A stretch of 64,000 bases of DNA, taken from positions 1,612,001 to 1,676,000 of the forward strand of contig NC_060979.1 in assembly GCF_910589235.1 (NCBI RefSeq). Direction: 5' to 3'. The notes beneath the pieces are model-generated. The model saw only the letters and a program-made list of their open reading frames with translations, did no database searches and was not told where the DNA came from. The DNA comes from Vespa crabro (taxonomy: Eukaryota; Arthropoda; Insecta; Hymenoptera; Vespidae). Below, one piece after another: positions 1 through 12,876 of the stretch. The position numbers and the translations under genes were made by a program. Position 1 is the first letter of the stretch. Every line of letters begins with the position of its first letter.

Positions 1-450
1 AATAATTGAGATCTCTAATTTGATAATGAAATATTTAATTTCGATTTGGAAAATATAAAAGAAAAAAAAAAAAAATGTCACGAACAAATTTATTGATTAT
101 GAAAATAATACTGCCCCATTTAAAGAAGCCTAACACAGTACATAAGAGTAACTCAAATCAATACGATCAATTTTTATTTACTATAATGTATTATAATCAG
201 AAAGAAACCAAAAAAAAAAAAAGTTCCACCCAAATTAATTTATTTTGTAATGTCATCATATTAATCATTAAAATCTGTAGAATAACAATGTTATAACATA
301 TGCCTAAAAAAAAAGAGAGAAACAAAATTGATTGGAAAAAGAAAAAAAATATACAAAATAATATACAAACAATATGTACGTGCGATTACAAAATTAAATA
401 CAGCACAGAAGTAAAAGGAATAATGAGAAAAAAAATATCATCCATCTTAC

Positions 451-468
451 TTCGATTTTTCTCTCCAT
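451..468 (-). CDS. First coding exon of an odorant receptor gene whose body lies left of the window (partial)
   Basis: Read on the minus strand this is ATG plus five codons (M-E-R-K-I-E), followed directly by a GTAAGA splice donor at 445-450. The six codons, the phase-0 donor and the core promoter just upstream match the first exons of the four clade-1 receptor genes at 6,770, 14,311, 21,241 and 30,110. By analogy the second exon (TM1-TM3) should lie left of base 1. Bases 1-444 would then be intron 1 of this gene; they hold only A/T-rich low-complexity sequence. Identification rests on paralogy, since 18 bp alone carry little information. Confidence 0.8.
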
Positions 469-533
469 GTTATCCCTTTGAAGGTTCACAAGTGACTGAC
501 AGAAAAATAATCGATCGACCTCCGTTGTAAACT
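469..533 (-). promoter_or_regulatory. Core promoter/5'UTR of the truncated left-hand OR gene
   Basis: This is the minus-strand block immediately upstream of the 18-bp exon. It contains GTTTACAACGGAGG, then an arthropod initiator-like TCAGTCA, then ACCTTCAAAGGGATAAC up to the ATG. The same order and spacing recur in front of genes A-D. No TATA box is seen. If the initiator is used, the 5'UTR would be only about 35-40 nt. Confidence 0.65.
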
Positions 534-544
534 TCTTTTTGAGA

Positions 545-575
<31 letters not shown>

Positions 576-1480
576 AGATAAAAGGGGATTAGAAACGTAC
601 GTTTGAATAATATAATCAACCGGGAGAAAGAAGAAGGAAAAAAAAAAAAAGAAATGAAGAAAATTTGTCCGTAACATTAGACGGGAGTAAAAAAACGTAT
701 TAGAAAATAGATCGATCAACTGCATCACGTTGAAACAGGGATCGACCATTTAAAGATAAAATATTTATTCAACTTTACCCCGATGTGATAGAAAAATATT
801 CAGCGATAATATCGATCAAAAAAAAAAAAAGAAAAGAAAAAAAACTTCGTTACTGCACAACGTTTTCTCTTCCTTCTTTTTTTTTCCTGTTCTTTTCTTT
901 TCTTTCCTCTACGACGATGGTTTATTCACTCGTACAAGGGGTTGTTGATATCGTCCTAGTGAAAGAAAGTTTCACGTAAAGTAACTTTTCCATTGGGATG
1001 TTAGGGTGACAACGATAAAGACCTTCCATCGAGTTTACCCCTTTTTTCTAATAAGTTACATCCTGTTTCCTGGTTATATTCAAAGTTTTTATTTCTATGA
1101 TGTTCTTCATAAGGATAGTATCGAATGAAATAACAGACACTATAAAGATCTACTTATCGTTGCTATACATTGTGATTATTAGGCAAATGTTAATTGTACG
1201 TTGTAAAATGCGTACGATTGAAAGGCTATTCGTTCGTATTAATTGATAAGAAAAATATCGATGTGAAAAAGTTTGAAAATATTCATACATTTCCAACGTC
1301 TATACCCTATCTTCTTCTATATATCTCTCAATTGTCATAACTTCATGGTAAACTTTGTCCTACGATAATTACGTGCATTATACTCACCATAATACGTCAA
1401 GATTATAATCAATTATCGACAATGAAAGAATCACGTTCTTATATTCGAATTGAAATAGAAAAATCAATAGAAGGACTAAC
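534..1480 (-). promoter_or_regulatory. Conserved far-upstream block of the truncated left-hand OR gene
   Basis: No gene is seen here. The stretch matches the regions upstream of genes A, B, C and D, with A/T-tract length changes. The best conserved core is at about 969-1,031 (plus-strand reading includes AGTAACTTTTCCATTGGG and GATAAAGACCTTCCA). Further conserved words occur around 1,055-1,090 and 1,330-1,370. It is probably upstream regulatory sequence duplicated with each receptor unit; its function is inferred. Confidence 0.5.
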
Positions 1481-1631
1481 AATACTATTCGTCGGTATAT
1501 TCTGTCGTATATACACCTTATTTATTGAATATCGAGTGAGTAGAATAATTTATATTATTTTTTGTTAGATTAAGATTTTATTATATTAAGATTTTATAAT
1601 ATAATAAAAATGTGTACATATATTTTTATAA

Positions 1632-1633
<2 letters not shown>

Positions 1634-1685
<52 letters not shown>

Positions 1686-1686
1686 T
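1634..1686. repeat. (AT)n microsatellite
   Basis: An uninterrupted AT dinucleotide run in the spacer between the truncated left gene and OR gene A. The rest of 1,490-1,990 is A/T-rich with poly-T and poly-A tracts and no gene. Confidence 0.9.
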
Positions 1687-1992
1687 TAGTACGATATACA
1701 CGACAAGATTTCCGGTTGAGATATCATGATCGGCGTAAATTTCAAAAATTTTTCTATTATTATATAATGCACGTTAATTTACATTAATATTCGCGAAAAA
1801 AAATGACGTTGGATTAACGCAAAAGAAGAAATTAGGAAAAAAAAATAGAACGGATATTTGTCTTTTTTTTTTTTTTTCTTTTTTTTTTTTTAATAAAAAG
1901 TGCATCAACTGACTTAGAACGATGTTTAATTAATAGAAAAAATAAAAGTGTTCTCCTTAATAAGTGAACCTAAAAAGAATACAAAAAAATCT

Positions 1993-4900
1993 TCATAGAA
2001 GTGTTCGCAGTAGTGAAAGATATCCCATCGTAGTTTTGAGAATCTATAAAACATTTTAACGAGTAATATATTTTAACGTTAACTTAAATATAGGTAGAAA
2101 AATTTTGGATTTTTCTGAAATACTTACGTCGGTAAAAGAGGCCAATGATAGGACGAAAAATTTACCGGACGTTAGTTGCTGTGGTGTCTTCATTCGCAAC
2201 ATGCAAATTTGAACCATTTTTAAGTTCACTGGTGACACATTATACCACTCATAACGATAAAATGCGTTGCTCAGGCTCAAACTCTAAATTTTTTTTAATA
2301 ATTTCAATTGTTAATAGATATCGAAGGATTCAGTATATTACAGAGTGTCCTATCGAATTTGATCGCAATAAATTTGTTCTTATTTTTTTTTGCAAATATT
2401 ACAGAATACTCTCATAAGTCGTAAATATGATTTAATAAATACAAATCATGTTTAGTTCGACTCAAATATCTGATATATCCAAAAAAAAATATTTTTCTTG
2501 TCGTATATTGTAATGCAACATTCGAAAAATTTTAAAAAGAAAAGAAAAAAAAAAGAAATTATTGTTTATAAAAATTATTTCATTTTTTTCATTTATAATA
2601 AATAAATTTTCGTCAAATAAATTGATGCTAAAATAAAAAATTAGAAATAACTGAATCAATTACATACTGGGTGTACGAATTCTAAAGGATATAACAATAC
2701 ATATTCGATTTCACTGAATCTATAAACAAATTTTTCAAATAAAATTTTTTACGTTTTAGATTAGAAATGTGATTTTATTAAAATCAGACATCCTGTATAT
2801 AAAAATATCAATTAATATATATTAATAAATCATTTTAATCACTTAATTTAATTTACGTGATACTTAATCTTTTAGAAATGATTAATAAATTTATTTAAAA
2901 ATATAACAAATCTGGCATTAGAAATATATAATAAATAATATTACTTAGTGTATCAAACTAATTAATATTAATTATCATTACGAAATTAAATATTGAACGA
3001 TCTTAATTATAGTTATTGTAATACTCATTTATTAATTAAACTTGATTCAGTTTCGAAATAAAAATTATAGATTTATTAATAAATACGTGTTTATTCGTAA
3101 CAATGATTCTTTTATTCCATTATTATATGAAATCAAAGAAAAATAAATTAATTGTAATAACAAATTTACGGACAAATATTCATTAAGAAATTAAAATATT
3201 ATTAATAGAAACAGAACAATTTTACTGGCGAGGAAATTAAATAAGACACCCTATATCTGATCCATTAATTTCAATTACTTCCTGAATAAGACACTCGCCG
3301 ATGTAACAATAAACAAACAATGTACACAATGTGCTCGTAGCATAAAAACAGAATATGAATAACGTTAATCCTTCTATGTTCACAGAGTTCTATAAGAAAG
3401 TAGTAAACATTTAAAAGAAAAAAGATAGAAAAAAAAAATAAACATCAGAGATATTTATTACATTAGCGCATTAACAGATCAACGCTTATTAGATACCAGA
3501 ATTGTATTATAACCAGATGCACAAAGTTGTAACGTTGATCCCATTAATTGTTGTAATATTATTATATTAAAATTATCTTCCAATGTTTTTGCTTGCCTAA
3601 AAAAAAAGAAAAAAAAAAAAAGAATCCAAAATAAAATATATAAGTCACTTACGTAACAATATTATAGATGTAATATCATAAATAAAATAATAAAAATATT
3701 CATTATTATGCATTTGTGACTGAGATTTTTTGTTTAGGTATATTATCTTTTTTTTCGTATAGAATGAAATATTTACATTTTAAAATCGTGCAGAGAAAAT
3801 ATATATATATATATATATTTTTTTAAATAATAATATAGAGCATTAATAATATTATATTAATTATTTATATTTATATATTTGTTGGATAATCGTATGGATC
3901 TTCTTTTTTTCTCTTTTAATACATTTTAATCATTTTGATAACGAAAAAAAATATTCAGGCGAAAGTTACTTGTTTTTCTTTCACGTGGAATATGTCATCG
4001 TCATAAAAGAAAAGAAAAAAAAAAGTAGGTTTCTGTATAAAAAACAAAAAAAAAAAAAAAAAAGAAAAAACAAAGCTAAGTTTCAATTATTAAATAACGA
4101 CTTTGAAAACTTTCATCGAATAAAGACATCATAATTACCATGGATATTTCGAAAAAAATTCTTCTAATCATAAATGACATTGAATTTACGACAAAAGAAA
4201 CTTTTGATCTATATCGATCGTCCGATCGTAAAATAATCCAGATAACAATTATTGTATTCCATTGAAATAGAAAGAGAAAAAAAATTATCGTTATATTTAA
4301 AAAAAAAAGAAATTATCTTATCAATTTGTATTTACCTTATCAATTTGTAATGCCGTAATACAAGTTCTCTTATATTATATTGAAATGCATTAGAATCGTC
4401 GAGAATTTCTCTGAGCATACAACTAAGTATTCCAAATTGTGCGGTAATATGAAATGATAGATTGGCGAACAAACAATCAAATCCGACGAAACCTAATACA
4501 ATACTCGGTACTACCAACATCTGATAAATACAGAGAAAAATATAGATCCTAATGTCGCGTATATCGACGATGGTTCGTGTTTTGTACGGTAGTTTGTAAC
4601 TCAATGATGAATTTCTTATCGCTGCAAAAAAAATAAAATTTAATATATAATAAAAAAAAATATATATAATTCATATAAAATACAAATACAATAATTCATA
4701 TAACACATGTATGATTTATATATTAGATTGGAAACTATGAAACGGGCGTTATTGTTTAATTATTTATATTCATTCAACGCCCGTTTCATAGTTTCCAACC
4801 CTGATATAATAATTATTAGGTTGGAAACAATGAAACGGACGTTTTTGTTTAGTTATTTATTTTCATTCAACTCCCGTTTCATAGTTTCCAATCCTAATAA

Positions 4901-5991
4901 TAACATTGAATTAAGAAAATGAAATTGAAATGAATTAGAAACGATAATTGTGATTAGAATATGTCGATCGCGAAGATAAAAGAAAATATTGTACACTTGA
5001 AATATTTATTTAATTAATTATGATATTATTATTATTATTATTATTATTATTGACGTTATATTGTAAATTAATTTCAATGTTATTCTATTTTCAAAATTAA
5101 AAGCCATAGTATGTTAATTATCAATGGTTATTGTAAGAATGTCTTGTATATTTTTTTTTTTTTTTTTTTTCCATTGAACATTATGATCATTTGCATTTGA
5201 AAGAAGTCGATTAATTTGAATGATAATTGATTAAAAAATTAAAATAATTAATCCAAAAAAAAAGACATTTCAGAAAAGAAAATATTAAAGAGTCATGAAA
5301 CTTTCGATTTTAATCAGAAATCAGACATTATTTATCACATTAATAAAATATATTTTTTTCACTTGAAATATTTCTTTTCTTTTCATTTGTTCTTAAGATT
5401 GAAGACATTCAAGTTTGATATTTTTTGTAATATAATTCTATAAACGCACGATAAATCAATAGAATTAATTAAATTATAATAAATTATCTCTAATTAATAA
5501 ATAAAATTATCTCTTGCATAAATTTGATAAAACAATTTTACCCATTTGCACGTTAGGCAACAAAGCACGAATGTAATAAGATGATGTTGCAAAAGTCATA
5601 GTCGGTACTGCCACTAAAAGATAATATTTCGCCAATTTGGTATATTTCATGAATATAAATCTTTTCTCGAACGTATTGTAATTGTCGACGATGAAATTAT
5701 TTTTTACTTCGACGAGTAAACTTCTTAATGATCGTCTATTCATCCAGCATGTTGTTATTTTCGTTAGCGTCATTAAGAGCAATACGTTTTCGGTGAAAAT
5801 TGCCATATTAACTTCGATATCGTGCTTACGATGTGTCAATTCGGCAAATGTAAATGAACAATGTAAGAAAAGATATATGAAAAAAAAAAGAAATAGGGCA
5901 TTAGAAATCTCGAGTGGCCAAATTCCAACATATTTCAATAATTGTCTGTTCCATAGTAACGACTTCATTGCTTCAGTTACGTCTATTGCCT

Positions 5992-6072
<81 letters not shown>

Positions 6073-6665
6073 TATGTATGTATGTATGTACGTATATATA
6101 AATAACAATTAGTAAATAATTGAAAAAGATATAATAAAATAATAGAAATAGAACAAGGAACTCATGAAATAAGTAATAAACGCAATAGGAAAGAAAAAAA
6201 ATCAAAAGAAAAAGATCATTGTAAGAACTTTTACAATTATAACGTGTCACTTATCTTTATCATTGTAAAAAGAAATTTTTAAAAATAATATAAGAATCAT
6301 TTAAAAAATTAATTTAAAAATACAAGCAATCTTTAATTTGGACATAAAGTTTATTTATGTTTTGTAAGATAAAAAAAAAAATATCAAATAAAAAAAAGGA
6401 CAAAGTAAAAAAAAAAGTACAAATTTATTGATTGTAGAAAAAGAAATCGGTTAAATATGACGACCAATGGAAAATCCATTACAATTCAATAACAAAATCA
6501 ATCAAAACAAATTTTAATTGAATATAAATTATTAATTCTAAAAAAAAGAAAATAGAGAGAAAAAAATTTGTTATCAGATTAATTTCACTCAAATGTCATC
6601 GTGTTAATAATAAAATCTATATATTAGTAAATGATACCACATGTTTATGATTGGAAAAAAAACGT

Positions 6666-6700
<35 letters not shown>

Positions 6701-6787
6701 TATATACAAAAAAATATAAATCATATATGAATAAGTGTAATGAGAAAAAAAACATATTATCCGTCTTACTTCTATTTTTGTCTTCAT
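1993..6787 (-). CDS. Odorant receptor A (7tm_6 family), complete, 7 coding exons, 389 aa
   Basis: Seven-transmembrane insect odorant receptor, expected in the dendrite membrane of olfactory neurons as a ligand-selective partner of Orco. Exons on the minus strand: 6770-6787, 5542-5989, 4336-4621, 3497-3596, 3279-3389, 2128-2283, 1993-2043. All junctions are GT-AG and phases close (0,1,2,0,0,0), giving 390 codons with the stop. Exon 1 encodes M-K-T-K-I-E. Exon 2 (residues 7-155) carries KYVGIWPLEISN and three hydrophobic segments. Exon 3 holds GFDCLFANLSFHITAQFGIL. Exon 4 has ILQQLMGSTLQLCASGYN, the usual region before TM6. Exon 5 has YCYIGECLIQE. Exon 6 has YEWYNVSP and LTSGKFFVLSL. Exon 7 ends the protein with GYLSLLRTLL, the family's C-terminal signature. 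The exon 4 donor is GTATCT, weaker than in the paralogues. No disabling change was seen. Confidence 0.93.
4723..4897. mobile_element. Two tandem mariner-type palindromic hairpins (MITE-like) in intron 2 of OR A
   Basis: Two adjacent imperfect palindromes of about 80 bp (4,723-4,804 and 4,816-4,897). Each begins TTAG(A/G)TTGGAAAC and ends with the reverse complement. The stem includes CTATGAAACGGGCGTT; the loop is an AT-rich TATTTAT-type stretch. TTAGGTTGG-type ends and flanking T/A fit a mariner terminal inverted repeat collapsed into a head-to-head short element. No transposase is present. Confidence 0.75.
5992..6072. repeat. (AAT)n microsatellite abutting the exon 2 acceptor of OR A
   Basis: About 26 copies of TAA lie immediately beyond the acceptor of exon 2. 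In the transcript this is an (ATT)n tract running straight into ACAG, so the trinucleotide repeat takes the place of the usual polypyrimidine tract. It produces artefactual poly-Leu, poly-Asn and poly-Ile reading frames. Confidence 0.95.
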
Positions 6788-6852
6788 GTTATCCCTTTGA
6801 AGGTTTACAACTGACTGACATTAAAACGTTCGAACAACCCCCGTTGTAAACT
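6788..6852 (-). promoter_or_regulatory. Core promoter/5'UTR of OR A
   Basis: Minus-strand order: GTTTACAACGG, then ATGTCAGTCAGTTG (initiator-like TCAGTCA), then AACCTTCAAAGGGATAAC directly before the ATG. It is homologous to the blocks before genes B, C and D. Its start side is slightly more diverged (GGGGGTTGTTCGAACG). Confidence 0.65.
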
Positions 6853-7900
6853 CTGTTTCGAAATAAAAAAAAAAAAAGGGTTAGAAATGAACATTTAAAT
6901 AATATAATCAGGCAGGAGCAAAAGAAAAAAAAAAAGGAAAAAAGTTTGCCCGTGACATTAGACGGGAAAAAAGCGTATTAGAAAATTGATCGATTGAGTG
7001 TATCACGTTGATACAGGGGTTGACTATCTTGAGATAAAATATTTATTCAACTATATCCAATGTACTTGGAAAACATTTAACTGCTTTGTTAAAAAAAAAA
7101 AAAAAAAAGAAAAAAAAAAGAAAAAAAAAAGAAGGGGACATCATTGCTACAATCCCCGTCGCACAAAGTTTTTCTTACTTTTTTTTTTTCCTTTTCTTTT
7201 CTTTTTTTTTTTCTTTTCTACAATAGGGTTATTGATATCGTCGTTGTGAAAGAAAGTTTCACGTGAAGTAACTTTTCCATTGGGGTGTTAGGGTGACGAC
7301 GATAAAGACCTTCCACCATGTATACCCCGTTTCTTTATATGTTGCATCCTATTTCCTTGTTAGATTCAAAGTTCTCCTTTTTTATGGTGTTCGTCATATG
7401 AATACTATCGGTTGAACTGAGTAACACTATAGCAATCTTCTTCTCGTCGTTTCATTGTGATCATTTTGAATGTGTTAAGTGTACGTCGTACGATGCTTAC
7501 GATTGAAACGCGTCCGTTCGAATTAATTGATAAGAAAAATTTCAATGTGAACAAGTTTGAAAATATATATACATTTCCGACGTTCATATCTATCTTCTTC
7601 CATATATATATATATATATCTATCAATTGCCATAACTTCGTGGTGAACTTTGTCCTACGATAATTACGTGCATTATACTAACCGTAATAAGTTCAAGTTT
7701 GTAATCAATTATCGACAATAAGAGGACAATGTGCTTACGTTCGAATTGAAGCAAGAAAATCAATACAATGATTATCAATAATATTTGACACGTTCAATCG
7801 CATATACATCTTATTTGTTGAATACTGAGTGAGTAGTATAATTTTTATTATTATTATTGTTATATATTAATTATATTAAGATTATATAATATAAATAAAA
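6853..7900 (-). promoter_or_regulatory. Conserved far-upstream block of OR A
   Basis: No gene is present. The block aligns with 534-1,480 and with the upstream blocks of B, C and D. The core at about 7,259-7,313 includes AAGTAACTTTTCCATTGGGG and GATAAAGACCTTCCA. The remainder (7,900-8,239) is AT-rich spacer with a TA run at 7,905-7,921. Confidence 0.5.
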
Positions 7901-8239
7901 AAAAATATATATATATATATTATATTTAGTATAATGTACTAAGATTTGATGACCGTCATGGGAATTCAAAGAATTGTTTATGATTAAACAATGCGCATTA
8001 ATTTATATTAAAAGTCGCGATAAAATAATGACGAATTAACGAAAAGAAAAAAAAAAGAGATATGAAAAAAATAAGGAACGGAAATATTTTCTTTTCTTTC
8101 TCTTTTTTTTTCTTTTTTTTTTTTGTTTTTTATATATTGAAAAGAATATCAACTGATTTAGAACGACGTTTAATTATTATTAAATATAATAGTGTTCTCG
8201 TTAATAAGTGGATTAAATAAGAATAAAAAGTAATTTTTA

Positions 8240-8560
8240 TAGGAATGTTCAGTAGTAATGACAGATATCCCCATCGTGGTTTTGAGAATCTATAAAACAA
8301 ATTAACGAGTAATATTAATTTAATATAATAATTTTTAAATTGTAATATTAATTTAAATATAAATTATAAATTTTTTTTCCTTGTTTTTTTCTTTTAAATA
8401 CTTACGTCGATAAACTGAGCCAATAATAGGACGAAAAATTTATCGGAAGTTGATTGTTAGGGTTTCTTCATTTGCAACGTGCAAAAAATCGTTGAAAACG
8501 AGAATGAAAAATAATGGCGAACGAACTACGCCATTTTTGAGTTGTCTATAACCTAAAAAT
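8240..8560 (-). pseudogene. Relic of odorant receptor exons 6 and 7 between OR A and OR B
   Basis: On the minus strand, 8,406-~8,560 aligns with the end of OR exon 6 (DKFFVLLLAQFID then GTAAG). It has an in-frame TAA where paralogues have a codon after the K-P pair, plus about 40 bp of foreign sequence splitting its 5' part. A matching exon 7 relic lies at 8,240-8,289 (ILKTTMG-like), with one extra G shifting the frame. No exons 1-5 accompany it. It is either a leftover of a deleted gene copy or a 3' duplication of OR B. Confidence 0.85.
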
Positions 8561-8722
8561 TTAACTGAATATTCATGAAATTAGACAATTTCAAAGAAAT
8601 ATTGGATAATAATCTATTTCATTTTGGTATAATATCATTTAATAGAACCATTGAATTAAAATAACAATAATCAAAAAGCAGATCAAGGTAAATAAAAGAA
8701 AACTTCATATATGATTTTAATC

Positions 8723-8727
<5 letters not shown>

Positions 8728-8799
<72 letters not shown>

Positions 8800-8800
8800 A
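8728..8800. repeat. (TA)n followed by (ATT)n microsatellites
   Basis: A TA run at about 8,728-8,763 and an ATT run at about 8,770-8,799, in the spacer between the relic exons and the last exon of OR B. The rest of this spacer is A/T-rich without genes. Confidence 0.9.
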
Positions 8801-8886
8801 AAGAGTATCAGTCGATTTTAAAAGGATATTTAATTATTATGAAAATTAAAAGTAACCTTAATAATAAATGGATTAAAAGAAATTCT

Positions 8887-11800
8887 TCACATAAATGTTC
8901 GTACTAATGACAGATATCCCATCGTAGTTTTGATAATCTATAAGACAGGTTAACGAGTAACATATTGTAATATTAATTTAAATAAAAAATTGTTGTATCA
9001 TTTAATATTAATTTTTCTTTTTCTAATCACTTACGTCGGTAAAGGAGGCCAATGATAGGACGAAAAATTTACCGGAAGTAAGTTGTTCTGGTTTTTTCAT
9101 TCGCATCAAACAAATATTAACCATTTTTAAGTTCATAGGTGACACGTTATACCACTCGTAACGATAAATTGCGTTGCTCAGGCTCAAACTCTAAATTTTT
9201 TTTTAATTATTTCAATTGTTAATAGATATCGAAGAATTGAAGTATATTACAGAATGTCCTATCGAATTTGATCGCAATAAAATTTGTTCTTTTTTTTTTT
9301 TTTTGCAAATATTATAGGATACTCTCATAAGTCGTAAATATGATTTAATAAATACAAATCATGTTTAGTTCGACTCAAATATCTGATATATCCAAAAAAA
9401 AATATTTTTCTTGTCGTATATTGTAATGCAACATTCGAAAAATTTTAAAAAGAAAAGAAAAGAAAAAGAAATTATTGTTTATAAAAATTATTTCATTTTT
9501 TTCAATTATAATAAATAAATTTTCGTCAAATAAATTGATGCTAAAATAAAAAATTAGAAATAACTGAATCAATTATATACTGGGTGTACGAATTCTAAAG
9601 GATATAACAATACATATTTGATTTCACTGAATCTATAAACAAATTTTTCAAATAAAATTTTTTACGTTTTAGATGAGAAATGTGATTTTGTTAAAATTAG
9701 TCATCCTGTATATAAAAATATCAATTTAATAAAATCATTTTAATCACTTAATTTAATTTACGTGATACTTAATCTTTTAGAAATGATTAATAAATTTATT
9801 TAAAAATAAAACAAATCTGGCATTAGAAATATATAATAAATAATATTACTTAGTGTATCAAACTAATTAATATTTATTATCATTACGAAATTAAATATTG
9901 AACGATCTTAATTATAGCTATTGTAATACTCATTTATTAATTAAACTTGATTCAGTTTCGAAATAAAAATTATAGATTTATTAATAAATACGTGTTTATT
10001 CGTAACAATGATTCTTTTATTCCATTATTATATGAAATCAAAGAAAAATAAATTAATTGTAATAATAAATTTACGGATAAATATTCATTAAGAAATTAAA
10101 ATATTATTAATAGAAACAGAACAATTTTACAGGCGAACAAATTAAATATGACACTCTGTTATCTCGTAAATTAATTTTAATTACTTCCTGAATAAGACAT
10201 TCACCGATGTAACAATAAGTAATCAATGTACTCAATGTGTTCATAGCATAAAAATTGAATACCATCACCGTCAATGCTTGACTGTTTACTGAGCCCTGAA
10301 GAAAATTGTAAACATTAAAAAAAAAAAAAAAAGAAAAAATAATATATATCAGAGATATTCTATTACATTACTGCATTAACATGTCACGCATAATAGGTAC
10401 CAAAAGTGTATTGTAACCGGATGCACAAAGTTGAAACGTTGATCCCATCAATTGTTGTAATATTATTACATTGTAATTATCTTCCAAAGATTTTGCTTGT
10501 CTAAAGAAATTGTTATGTCGAGTAAAATATATGATACATTTATGTAACACGATGATAGATGTAATGTGATAAATAAAACATAAAAAATATTGATATATAC
10601 ATTTGTCACTGAGATTATAATTTTTTGTTTAGGTATATCTTTCTCTTCGTACAGAATGAATAAGGTCACGTTAAAATCGTACAGAGAAGAAATCGGACAT
10701 ATATTTCTAAAAAATAATACGTAACATTAATTATATATATCAATAATATATTTTGTCGGATAATTAAATGCGAATTTTTTTTTCTTTTTTTTTTTTCTTT
10801 ATATTTTTAAATAAATTTTAATCGTCGGAAAATTTATTTCGATGTCGAAAAATAATACTTCAAAGAGAATTTACTTGTCCTTTTGTTCATGTGGCATATG
10901 TGTACGTTATAAAATAGAAAAATATTGTTTTCTGTTCGAAAAAAAAAAAATAGCACAGGAGTCTTTTTGAAAAATAACCATGTAAACTTATCAAAAATAA
11001 AGATACGACAATTGCAATGACATTTTATCATTTGAATCGAACAATTCACTTTCGAAAAATTTTTCATTCATAAATGACTTTGAATTAATAAAAAAAAAAA
11101 AAAAAAAAAAAAAAATATGTAACCTGCGTTGCATCGATCGTCGCTTTATAACATGATCTACATTTCAATTTTTTTTTATTGCATTGGATTTAAAAAAAAA
11201 AATAAAATTTTTTTTTATTATATTTAAAAAAAATTACCTTATATCAATTTGTTTTTACCTTATCAATTTGTAATGCCGAAGTACAAGTTCCCTTATATTA
11301 CATTGGAATGTTTTAGAGTCATCGAGAATTTCTCTGAGCATACAACTAAGAATTCCAAATTGTGCGGTAATATGAAATGCGAGATTTGCGAACAAACAAT
11401 CAAATCCAACGTAACCTAATATAATAGTTGGTACTAAAAACACCTGATAAATGCAGAGACAAACATAGATCCTAATGTCGTATATATCGACAATGGTTTC
11501 TGTTTTGTACGGTGGTTTGTAACTCAATGATGAATTTTTGATCACTGTAACGTAATAAAATATAATATATAATAAAAATATATATATATATATATAATTT
11601 ATATAAAATACGAATAAAATAATTCATATAATATATGTACGATTTATATAATAATATATATATGAATTTCATATATTTTATTCAGAAAAAAAAAATTTAG
11701 ATGCGATTAGAAGCGATAATTGTGATTTAGAATATGTCGATTCGGAGTAAAAGAAAATATTGGACAATTCGAATATTTATCGAATTATTTATGACTTATT

Positions 11801-12164
11801 TATTTATTTATTATGAATTATTATTTTTTTTTATTGTTGTTATTGTAAATTAATTTTCAAATTTATCCTTTTTCAAATTAAAAGCTATGGTAAATTAGTA
11901 AAAATACTTATTGTTGAATTGTTTCGTATATTCTCTTTCATTTTTTTTATTGAATATTAAGATTGTTTTTACTCGAAAGAAATCAATTAATTAGGATGAT
12001 AATTGATTAAATCATTGAAATAATTATTAAAAAAAAAAAAAGTTAAAAAAATACGACATTCCAAAAAAAAGAAAAAAATATACTAAAGAGCCATAAAACT
12101 TCTGGCTTAAATCCAAACATTATTTATTAAAATATATTTTTCACACGAAAATATAAAACATTGC

Positions 12165-12216
<52 letters not shown>

Positions 12217-12803
12217 TTTTCCTTCACATTTGCTTCTAAGAAAGAAGATGTACAAGATTCATAATTTTGTAATCACACTGTATACGTACATAAATGAATA
12301 AAATAATAATTAATAAAATTATCTCTTGTATAAATTTGATTAGAACGATTTACCCATTTGTACATTAGGCAGCAATGCATGGATATAATATGTTACAGTG
12401 GTACAAATCATTGTTGTTAGAGCTACTAAAAAATAATATTTCGCCAATTTACTATATTTCATGAATATGAATCTCTTCTCGAACGTATTGTAATTGTCGA
12501 CGTTGAAATTATTTTGTACTTCGACGAGCAAACGTCCTAATGATTCTCTGTTTAACCAGCACATCAATACTTTCGTTAGCACCATTAGGTGCAATACGTT
12601 TTCCGTAAAAAATTCCATATTAGCTTCGAAATCATTTTTACCATTTCTCAATTCGATAATTGACAATAAATTATGTAAGAAAAGATAAAGAAAATAAAGA
12701 AGGAAATGGATATAAGAAATCTCGAGTGGCCAAATTCCAATGTATTTTAGCAATAATCTGTTCCATGCTAAAGACTTCATTGCTTCGGTTACATCTATTT
12801 CCT

Positions 12804-12876
<73 letters not shown>

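Noticed and set aside
486..979. Phe/Lys-rich open frames in upstream blocks (also 6,631-7,249, 21,501-21,803, 30,394-30,597)
   Set aside because: They read through poly-A/poly-T tracts within promoter blocks, and indels between paralogous blocks shift the frame freely.
5507..6250. Long open frame with a poly-Leu stretch running past exon 2 of OR A
   Set aside because: The poly-Leu part is the (AAT)n microsatellite beyond the splice acceptor at 5,990; only 5,542-5,989 is coding. The same holds for the poly-Leu frame at 12,340-12,879.
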